64,000 bases of DNA, taken from contig JAALGZ010000052.1 of NCBI GenBank assembly GCA_015227615.1, forward strand, positions 180,377-244,376, given 5' to 3'. Of this stretch, positions 55,733-64,000 are shown in pieces (the stretch's first letter is position 1; each line of letters opens with the position of its first letter). Below the pieces are notes generated by a model, which was not told where the DNA came from, did not search any database, and saw only the letters and a program-made list of their open reading frames with translations. The stretch comes from Labyrinthula sp. Ha (Eukaryota; Sar; Bigyra; Labyrinthulida; Labyrinthulaceae). The position numbers were made by a program, and so were the translations under genes.

Positions 55733-58321
55733 AAACTGTCAAGAATAAGGATTCAAGCTGTCAGGCATGATCATAAAGGAATTGTTGACCTACGTTATGA
55801 AAATTCTCTCTCGATGAAGTTCATTTATGCCTTTGTCGACGGAATTATATCCATTAAGCATTCATACTTAATTTTCAAAATAAAAGAGATCTTAAGAATA
55901 TTCTTAAATTAATTAAAGGCAGTAAAAGTTACATTAGGAAAATATAGCCACTGACTGAGATATAAATCCGTAAGAATACTAGCTAAATAGAGCATGGTTA
56001 CATTAATAGTCTTCAAAGAGTATTTATATAACTTGGAGAACTAGATTACTATCAACCGAAATTATTACGGGACTTAGGAAACTATACAAGCAGAGAAATA
56101 CATACATCAACAATACCAAAGGATAAAATTTAATAATAACAGAAGAGGATATTCAACTTGATAAGATTGTTGAATAAAGTATCATAGAACATGAAGTAAG
56201 TTGCGTCTGACAAGATCGATAGTTAGTAGCACTGAGAGATTATAAACCATCTTAATGCAAAGAAACGTCCGAAGTCATAGAAGTACCGGGTTAACTATAA
56301 ACAAAGGTTCTCAAATAATTTTCAATAACCCAAATCTGTATGAATATTAAGTTTTCCGAGTTCCCAACGACATACAGTCAACCATATTATCCGATCTATC
56401 TTCTTTTGAATAGAAAATTAGTATCCAACCTCATCTTCCACCATTACAGGGACATTAAAATAAAGTCTCTCAACAAATCCTATCAATTCTTACATCCTAG
56501 AATATGTCTTACGCTCTATTAACGTTAAACCTGACCTTGGGTATAAAGATCAAAAGGGCACAAGAAATCGAAATAAACCTAAAACCTTTAGATTATGAAA
56601 AACTATTGAAGTACTGAAACAGAGCATGTTGAAGGATTAGAAAAGAGTCAAAAAGAATATATAGATTATTAAAGAATACAGCAACCTACAAGAAGCAGCT
56701 CTAGCTACCCATAGAAACTTCAATACATCACTCAGTTAGTAAAAAGACAGCCGATACAGCTTGAAGATGGCTCTCATGTGTTTGAATCGTTGAATAGAAG
56801 CCAAGGCAACAATTCAGTTAGAGAAAAGTATGTTCCGGGCTAGGATATATTGTTATAAGACAATATCATCCCAATAGACAATATGAATGGTTGTAATTAC
56901 ACCTGACTAGTGTAAAGCGCCATCCTTTGGCTTACTTAGTCTTTCTTTCAATAAACTTGTATTTTATCTAGTATTAGAATGGTATTTTTGAATATTTAGA
57001 TATTTATTCTAAGCTAGTAATAGATAATTAAAGCTAAGAGTATCACTGAATGCTGGTACTGAGGATTTACATTGAAGAAAGTCGGAACCAGTCGATATAG
57101 AATACACGAAAAACGAATGCAATCGGATAACCCACAAGAGCCACTGAAAAAACAGTGATAAATTGGTACAGAATGAAGAAATATTTAATGAGCTAGGATG
57201 GTAGTTAGAAACACCATCTGTGTACGTGGTTTAGGAGAGTGATCTCATTTGGTGATGCAGCGAAACTTTCATTTGAACAATCAGTTGCGCTTCCACCCTT
57301 AGTTGGTAACTTTATAAAGTATCATCTGCCTTCAGCAAAATTGGCATAACCTCTTTCAATCAATATTTTAATCCTAGTCCTGTCAAGTTCTTTAATCCTC
57401 GGGGTTTTCATATTTGAAATAAGTGTGAGCGGGTAGGGAGTGTATTTCGCACTAAGAAAACCTGCGTTCATATGAACTAATCTTAATCATTGTCCTAGCT
57501 GGCTATCACTTCCCCACAATTGATTAGAAGTTGAAAAAACAGGAGAAAGTCAACACGCAGAGCTCATAGAGCTCGTATGCATTTGAATATTTTTCTACTC
57601 AGAATGAATCTTCAGGTATTTAGACACTCAATATTGATGTGGAAGTACTAACCAGCGTACTAGGTTTATAAAGTGGCATGATTCAGCTTTATTTCTGTGA
57701 CAAACCGGTCGATCCTAAGAATATATACTCAGAAAACGCGATTTCATGAACAGAAAATATGTTCCTTATGCTAAAATAATCCAAGAAGTACATAGGTTAT
57801 ATTTCTAAGGGTATCTGCTCGAAAGAGTCTTGTTTTTTGTTTTCTTTTAGTGCTTGCGGCTAGCTATGTACTTTTATGATAATCTTTATCTAGAATTTGT
57901 TGTTGTTAATTTAGTTATACTTCAATTCCAAAGAGTATCATTAACGCTATTTGATACTATCACAATTATCGATAACTGATAAATAAGAACTGATAAATCT
58001 ACACATATGTTTCTGATATCCCAAAATTTATTGAGTAGAGATTGTTATTTTGTGGGCAGTATGGATTAGTTCGAACCAATTTTCTCTATCATGGAAATCT
58101 CTTATATTCTTGTATAAGTTAAACATTATTCCATGGCAAGGTTCTTGTTTTACTTTCCTGTTAGGTTCGGGTGAAGTATTTTATACAAAAACTGTCCCCA
58201 AAAAAGAAAGCTTTTAAACATAGACAGTAAAACTGTGACGTAAAATAAATAAAATATGAATTCATAAGGTTCAATGAAAAGAGACAAACTAAACTTAACC
58301 AAACCAAATAAACAAAATAAA
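55733..58321. other. upstream region of the interrupted PT-stalk gene, no gene
   Basis: Noncoding counterpart of 31666-34268. The short open frames here have no counterpart kept open in the other arm, which argues against their being genes. Confidence 0.5.
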
Positions 58322-58426
58322 ATGACACAGAGAAACGAAGAAGTTCAGCCATCAGCCAAAATTGAATATGGAGCACCATTGAAAAAGGATAAAGTTGACA
58401 ATTATGATATCTCCACTGAAGCCAGT

Positions 58427-58431
58427 GTAAA
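58427..58431 (+). repeat. target-site duplication GTAAA, left copy
   Basis: GTAAA directly before the 5' LTR, repeated at 62823-62827 directly after the 3' LTR. Five base pairs is the usual length for Ty1/copia integrases. Confidence 0.85.
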
Positions 58432-58549
58432 TATTATATATATGAGAAATATATCGGTAGAAATATTAAATAGTCAGTACATATATATTTGTTCAGTAAT
58501 AAGGTTAAGTAATAAGTTTACTGAAAGAAACAGAAGTTTTAACATAATA
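58432..58549 (+). repeat. 5' LTR of the copia element
   Basis: 118 bp, AT-rich, with a TATATATAT run near its start that could serve as a TATA element. The ends form a 6-bp inverted repeat (TATTAT/ATAATA). It appears identical to 62705-62822. Confidence 0.9.
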
Positions 58550-58550
58550 G

Positions 58551-58564
58551 GTTAACAGCACGAG
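58551..58564 (+). other. primer-binding site, probably half-tRNA(Asn) type
   Basis: GTTAACAGCACGAG lies one base after the 5' LTR. Its reverse complement reads CTCGTG-CTGTTAA-C: a stem strand, the seven-base anticodon loop of tRNA-Asn(GUU) and the first base of the other stem strand. Priming from a tRNA cleaved in the anticodon loop is known for Drosophila copia (with initiator tRNA). The tRNA-Asn assignment is inference, as no such gene lies in the window. Confidence 0.55.
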
Positions 58565-58577
58565 AAAATAGTCAAAA

Positions 58578-61500
58578 ATGAGCGGAGAAACACAACAAGT
58601 AAAGCTCCTTGAGAGGGGGCATGAATATAAAGCGTGGAAAATAAGAACCAAGGCCACGTTGATGGAAAAAGATCTTTGGAAGGTCATAGAGGAGCAAAAG
58701 AAAAAATTCAAAGAGGCAGCGGATAGTGAGATAAATATGAACGTAACGGAAACCAAGAACAACGGGAAAGCACTGTCCATCATACTCTCCAGAATAGGGG
58801 ATAGGATGGTAGAGAAGCTGGATTCGTGTGAAATAGCGTATCTAGTTTGGAGAAAGTTGGAAAATTTGTTTAAAGTGGATGATAGAGAGGCACGTAGAAG
58901 GTGTCTGGAGCTAATGAAACGCCCTATCGGATCCAAGAGAGCAGCAAAGGTAGAAGACTTCGATACAAATCTCAGAAGATATATCAGCGCAGGAGGTGAG
59001 ATGGACGAAGACCTAAGAATAACCAAACTACTAGAAGTGATACAAGATGATCGCGTAAACGTCTTGAGGATAGCAGCGGAAGCTCAACCTGAAGTCTTTA
59101 ATTATGAAAAGGTTTTCAATAAACTCATTCACATTTGTAATACACTGGATCGAGAAAGACCATTTTTGGGCAGAAATTCAAGAGGTTCATACAGAGGAAG
59201 GGGTCGCGGGAACTACAGAAAGGGGAACCCCGGGAGAAGAATATGTTATCATTGCAGAGAACCAGGACACATAAGAGCGCAGTGTCCAAAGCTCAACTGC
59301 GAAAACTGTGGTGGTACAGGACACGATGAACACGAGTGTACAAAACCAAAGATAAAAAAGGAACATCGAGCAAATATGGCAAAGAAGACAAAAAGCAAAC
59401 AGGAAGATGATATTTATAGTGACTACGGTTCAACATATTCAGAAAAGTCAGATAAAAGAACAATTTATAGTAATAAGACAGCTATGGTAGGGATATTCAA
59501 TACAAAAAACAATGAAAAACAAAATAAAAATCAAAAAACAGGAGAAAAAGAAAATAAAAAAGATATCAATAACGCAAAGAAGGAAGGTTTCATCGAGTTC
59601 TTATGGGACTCAGGAGCTTCCAGTCACTTACTATCAATAAAATACCTAAAATATATGGAGAACGTAGAAAAGGTTGAACCAGAGGTACTAGACGGGGCAG
59701 TAGCAACAACTAAATTATCATTGAAAGGTGACATAATTATAGAGATAGGGAAAAAACCAATAAAGCTAAAAGATGTATATATCGTGGACAATGATAGAAA
59801 TATAGCTTTGCTTTCAATAGGTAAAATAAATATAGATCAGAATTTTATGACAACAATAAGCGGAAAAGAATTGACAGTGAAAAACAGAAAGGGTGAAACA
59901 ATAGAGAAAATCAGAGCTGAAGGAAACTTATTCAAGAAGAAAATGAAAGTGTTGAAAAGAAAAACTTTCGAAGAAGAAGATAAAAACAAATTCACATGGC
60001 ATAAATTCTTCGGTCATTCAAGTAAACAACTTCTTCAGAAAACTCTGAAATATTATAATATAAAAGACACAGAAAGAAATACAAACGAAGCGTGCATAAC
60101 GTGTGCAAAAACGAAAGATACACGAGTGCCAATAAGCACAAGAAGAGAAGAAACGTCAACCAAAGCATTAGAGAGGATATATGCAGACACCTTAGAAATA
60201 CCCAAAAGATCAGAGATAGGATATAAGGGATGCGTCGTATTAGTTGATGATTTTTCAAAATATAGATTCATGAAAATGTATAGAAAGAAAGGTTCAGCTT
60301 CGAGGATCGTAATAGAGATGCTAAAATACATTGAGTCAAAGACAGAAAGAAAAATAAAGATGTTCTACTCCGACCAAGGGAAAGAATTCGTAAACAGCAA
60401 GGTAATCCAGTTTCTAAAAGAAAATAACATAGAAAGGAGATATTCAGCTAAATACACACCGGAACACAACGGCGCAGCAGAAAGAACAAATAGAATTATC
60501 ATCAGCGGTATCAAAATATTTCTTCATCAAGCAGGCTTACCTATGAAATATTGGACTTACGCAGCACAGGAATTCATTAGAGTAAAAAATTTAGCAATAA
60601 ACTCAGTAAGAGAGAAAACACCATACGAACTTTTGTTTGGGAAAAAGCCAAAATTAAAATACAACTTCACGTTCGGAGAAAGAGTTACCTACATAGACAA
60701 AAAGATCACCAACAAAATAGAACCAAAAAATAAGTTCGGAATATATTTAGGAAAATCAACCGTGTCTTCAGAGTCCAATGTACTGGATGATATAACCAGA
60801 AAAGTAATAACAACGAGAGAGATAAGAAACTTGAAACGAGGAACAACGTCAGGAAAACGACCAAAAACAACAGATGAAAATAACAAAGAAAATCAGAGAC
60901 AGAACAAACCAGCGAGGCAGTACCAAGAAACAGCAACATACCAACAGTTCATGGATATTAGAACAGAGAAAAACAACGAGATGCCACACCACTGGATACA
61001 AAGAAGGAATCCAAACAGGACAGCGAGACCAAGAAGCTATAAGTTAGCAAGGAAAACTGAAAATTACCGACTAGCCGAGCAACTGAATAAGTTAAGAATA
61101 CATCATCATCAAGTATTTAAAGCAGTGAACCTAAAAAATAAAAAAGAGCCAAAAAAACTGAAACAAGCGTTTCAAACTAGAGATAAAGAGAACTGGCTGA
61201 AAGCATATATGAAAGAAGTGGATAAATTCAAACAGGTTGCAAAGTGCAGGTTAGTGCCAAGAACAAACATCCCAAAACAGCAAAACACGGTTCGATTCCT
61301 TGAGTTGTTCAACAAGAAGATAGATAACGTCACTGGAAAAAGGATATTTAAAGACCGCTTTGCGGCAGACGGAAGCAAACTTGAGCCAGAAGAAGACGTA
61401 TATTCACCGGTCTCAAACAAAGAAATTATCAGGATCTTCATCGCGCTTTCCACGGCTCAAAACAAAACGATATGGCAGATGGATGTTTCATCAGCATACC

Positions 61501-62718
61501 TAAACGCAAACTTGATAAAGAAAAGGTACTTTGAGCTCCCGCAGCTATTCAGAAAAAAGAGATCCAAGTTTGTATGGGAATCCAAGAAAGCTATCTATGG
61601 ATTGAAGGAGAGTGGTCGTGCGTGGTATTTAAATCTCTAAAAAAACCTTGGAAAAGTTCGGCTGCGTGCCCTGCTTGGTCGAAACAACCCTCTTTAAGTG
61701 GCGGATGCCGGATCGGGAAATCATTTATCTTTTAGTTTATGTCGATGATATTTTATTCGCCACAAATTCACAGAAGAATGGTAATGTAATATTGAGGAAA
61801 TTACAATCAGCCTATGATATTAAGGTAACTCAAAAAGCGACGAAATTTATTGGCTTCGAATTCAACCAATTAAAACACGGGGTGCTCATTAATGTGGAGA
61901 AGTATATCGAAGCAATTACGAAGACTTATGACTGCGAAAACACAAAAGAACAAAAAACTCCTCATGAACCAGGAAAGTACCACTCACCAGAGGGAAACAA
62001 GATCGAAGAAAAGTTATACCAGAGGATAATTGGAGCAGTCCACTTCATAGCTGAAACGTGCAGACCAGACATTGCGTACGCGGTAAACAGACTAGCGGTG
62101 TTTACTAAAGAACCAACACTGCAACTACTAAAGGAAGCGAAAAAGATCATAAAATATCTCAACTACACAAAAGAATACGGTCTGTACTACAAGAAAAATA
62201 CAAGGAAATGCGAAATAAGAATATATTCAGATACATCATGGGGAAATGTTCCCGGAGACAGGTCGTCACTTGATGGTCATTTAATAACATTGAACAACAC
62301 ACCCATAAGCTGGAAATCTAAAAAACAGAACATAATTGCGAAATCATCCACAGAGGCTGAACTGGTTGGAATCACGAGAGCATTGAGCTCTGCTGAGTGG
62401 TTAAAAAATATATTGAACTTTCTGGAAATAAGAAATGTTACATGGAGCATCAAGAGTGATAGCATGCCGGCAATAAAACTATTACAGGGACAAAGTTTAA
62501 CAGATAGCTCGAGACATATGGAGCTGAAGTATTTTTTCTCAAGAATAATAATAAAAAGAAACAAGTGGTCACTAGTTTATTTAGAGAGGGGAAAGAATCC
62601 GGCAGATGTGTTTACAAAGCCGGTTAAAGAATATATCTTTAAAAGAATGAGAAAATATCTTGTGGTCTCGAGCAAGGAAGCAATTGAAAAAGAAAATAAG
62701 GAGGTATTATATATATGA
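58578..62718 (+). pseudogene. copia gag-pol coding region (fossil, about one break)
   Basis: Parts in order. Gag from ATG 58578, with two CCHC zinc knuckles at about 59243-59340 (CYHCREPGHIRAQC and CENCGGTGHDEHEC). Aspartic protease with WDSGASSHLL at about 59603-59632. Integrase with an H-x-x-x-H...C-x-x-C zinc site (about 60000-60110) and the catalytic acids in YADTLEIP, YSDQGKEF and the NGAAERTNR region (about 60180-60495). Reverse transcriptase with WQMDVSSAYLNA (about 61475) and the YVDD box (about 61735). RNase H with YSDTSWG and STEAELVG (about 62225-62370). The order integrase before RT is diagnostic of Ty1/copia. In an intact element these give the particle protein and the copying and integration enzymes. 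Confidence 0.9.
62686..62704 (+). other. polypurine tract
   Basis: A purine-rich run ending AAGGAGG abuts the 3' LTR at 62705, the standard place for plus-strand priming in LTR elements. One T interrupts the longer run. Confidence 0.7.
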
Positions 62719-62822
62719 GAAATATATCGGTAGAAATATTAAATAGTCAGTACATATATATTTGTTCAGTAATAAGGTTAAGTAATAAGTTTACTGAAAG
62801 AAACAGAAGTTTTAACATAATA
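62705..62822 (+). repeat. 3' LTR of the copia element
   Basis: 118 bp, no difference from 58432-58549 seen by eye. It is followed directly by GTAAA. Confidence 0.9.
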
Positions 62823-64000
62823 GTAAATGAGCAGAACCCCAAGTCATTTAAAACAGTTCTTCTACTACTGGTCTCTATTGTAATCCTCTTTGCAGTTATG
62901 TTGGTGCTAAAGTTCGTTCTAGATGACGCTCCTTCATCCCCCACTTTTGCTCCCACAGATCCCAGTTCAACTACCTTCCCAACTTTTTCCATGACTTCTT
63001 CACCTTCAATCCATCCATCCTCACAGCCTACAAACGCAACTTCATTTCCTACTTCTTATCCAACTTTTTCTCCTACAAACTCTACTGGTGATAACTCAAC
63101 TGCATTTCCTACTTCTTATCCAACTTTTTCTCCAACAGTTTCTCCAACTTTTTCTCCTACAAACTCTACTGGTGATAACTCAACTGCAATTCCTACTTCT
63201 TTTCCAACTTTTTCTCCAACAGTTTCTCCAACTTTTTCTCCTACAAACTCTACTGGTGATAACTCAACTGCAATTCCTACTTCTTTTCCAACTTTTTCTC
63301 CAACAGTTTCTCCAACAGTTTCTCCAACTTTTTCTCCTACAAACTCTACTGGTGATAACTCAACTGCAATTCCTACTTCTTTTCCAACTTTTTCTCCAAC
63401 AGTTTCTCCAACTTTTTCTCCTACAAACTCTACTGGTGATAACTCAACTGCATTTCCTACTTCTTATCCAACTTTTTCTCCAACAGTTTCTCCAACTTTT
63501 TCTCCTACAAACTCTACTGGTGATAACTCAACTGCAATTCCTACTTCTTTTCCAACTTTTTCTCCAACAGTTTCTCCAACTTTTTCTCCTACAAACTCTA
63601 CTGGTGATAACTCAACTGCAATTCCTACTTCTTTTCCAACTTTTTCTCCAACAGTTTCTCCAACTTTTTCTCCTACAAACTCTACTGGTGATAACTCAAC
63701 TGCATTTCCTACTTCTTATCCAACTTTTTCCCCTACAAACTCTACTGGAGATAACTCAACTGCATTTCCTACTTTTAAGTCAAGTTTATCTCCAACAGAT
63801 TCTATTGGAGACAACTCAACTGCAATTCCTACTTTTTTCCAACTTTTTCTCCAACAGTTTCTCCAACTTTTTCTCCTACAAACTCTACTGGTGATAACTC
63901 AACTGCAATTCCTACTTCTTTTCCAACTTTTTCTCCAACAGTTTCTCCAACTTTTTCTCCTACAAACTCTACTGGTGATAACTCAACTACATCTCCTACT
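62823..64000. repeat. right arm of inverted duplication, part after the copia insertion
   Basis: Begins with the GTAAA target copy and matches the left arm downward from about 31555: membrane segment, start of stalk (DPSSTTFPTFSMTSSPSIHP). It then diverges in length because of minisatellite expansion. The end is outside the window. Confidence 0.75.
63072..64000 (+). repeat. 84-bp minisatellite encoding the PT stalk
   Basis: The word CCAACAGTTTCTCCAAC recurs at 63132, 63216, 63300/63312, 63396, 63480, 63564 and 63648, a constant 84-bp period with one 12-bp internal duplication. Later units are more variable up to the window end. Each unit encodes 28 residues of the type SPTVSPTFSPTNSTGDNSTA plus IPTSFPTF, carrying two NST glycosylation sequons. 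The left-arm gene has only two to three related shorter units. Confidence 0.9.

Larger units (their letters stand above)
55733..58431. repeat. right arm of large inverted duplication, part before the copia insertion
   Basis: The reverse complement matches 31556-34268 along its whole length, including the 5' part of the PT-stalk gene and ~2.6 kb upstream. The arm continues on the far side of the inserted element at 62823 and probably runs past the window end. The spacer between the arms is about 21.5 kb. Confidence 0.8.
58432..62822 (+). mobile_element. Ty1/copia LTR retrotransposon, young, coding region with about one break
   Basis: A 4391-bp element: 118-bp LTRs that look identical, a primer-binding site, one gag-pol coding region in the order gag, protease, integrase, reverse transcriptase, RNase H (the Ty1/copia order), and a purine-rich tract before the 3' LTR. 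It is inserted in a host gene with a GTAAA target duplication. Identical LTRs and a nearly open coding region mean a recent insertion. The coding region appears to carry about one break, so this copy looks recently dead. There is no envelope gene. The LTR ends are TATTAT...ATAATA rather than the usual TG...CA. Confidence 0.92.
58322..64000 (+). pseudogene. PT-stalk membrane protein gene, split by a copia element; duplicate of 30913-31665
   Basis: The head (MTQRNEEVQPSAKIEYGAPL onward) starts at ATG 58322 and matches the 31665 gene closely. It is cut at 58431 by a Ty1/copia element and resumes at 62823 after a 5-bp duplication with SFKTVLLLLVSIVILFAVML, the membrane segment, and FAPTDPSSTTFPTF. 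The stalk then expands into 84-bp repeats. From the host ATG the frame runs on through the LTR and ends at 58555, so only the cytosolic head would be made. Independently, a one-base loss within the repeats near 63830 changes frame from SPT-type to Leu/Gln-rich sequence. The Cys module, if present, lies beyond the window. The gene is therefore broken, by insertion and by the frame change. Confidence 0.85.

Noticed and set aside
58274-58555. 93-codon frame as a separate gene
   Set aside because: It is the 5' part of the split PT-stalk gene running on into the copia LTR, with the true start at 58322.
63088-63894. Long Leu/Gln-rich open frame of 268 codons
   Set aside because: It is the shifted frame of the 84-bp PT-stalk minisatellite; repeats without stops in one frame are often open in others. 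The protein-like frame is the SPT/NST one.
1-64000. CRISPR arrays or bacterial defence systems
   Set aside because: No spaced direct repeats of that kind, and the window is eukaryotic in character.

Overview
The window reads as nuclear DNA of a eukaryote, most likely a unicellular alga or other protist. It is AT-rich, the genes appear intronless, there are no bacterial-style operons or ribosome binding sites, and there are non-LTR and Ty1/copia retroelements. Proteins with PT-rich stalks (Pro-Thr every three to four residues) resemble those common in stramenopile algae. That placement is inference; no rRNA, tRNA or plastid gene fixes it.

Left part (1-11 kb): a minus-strand ankyrin-repeat protein with a C-terminal Cys-rich module (3400-5376), a decayed unidentified gene near 5.5-6.1 kb, and two related genes of an unrecognised family placed tail to tail (9012-9644 and 9797-10453). 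From 11 to 22 kb the DNA is a graveyard of retroelements: a LINE on the plus strand (11.26-14.4 kb), a tRNA-derived SINE with a clear target-site duplication (14981-15212), a small LINE RT remnant on the minus strand (about 15.8-16.2 kb), and a second minus-strand LINE (19.9-22.0 kb) with a truncated copy of the same SINE inserted in it.

A compact host-gene cluster follows (23.2-28.8 kb): a multipass membrane protein, divergently paired with a 1016-residue protein that combines RCC1 repeats, four EF-hands and an LRR-like segment, and then a second membrane protein with five predicted segments.

From 29.5 kb to the end the window is dominated by a gene family of single-pass membrane proteins: short cytosolic head, one membrane segment, PT-rich stalk, and a C-terminal module of about 70 residues with eight cysteines in a fixed pattern. 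Members lie at 29545-29910 (degenerate), 30913-31665, 44032-44691, 54349-54819 and 58322-64000 (interrupted). A secreted relative in style only (44813-45970) has two tandem 8-Cys modules of another pattern followed by a PT tail. The member at 30.9 kb and the member at 58.3 kb, with about 2.6 kb of upstream DNA each, form a large inverted duplication (30.9-34.27 kb against 55.73 kb to the window end) around a 21.5-kb spacer. The right-arm gene was split by a young Ty1/copia element (58432-62822) with identical 118-bp LTRs and a 5-bp target duplication, and its stalk has expanded into an 84-bp minisatellite that runs off the window. Long stretches of 6-10 kb between these genes show no gene I can support.
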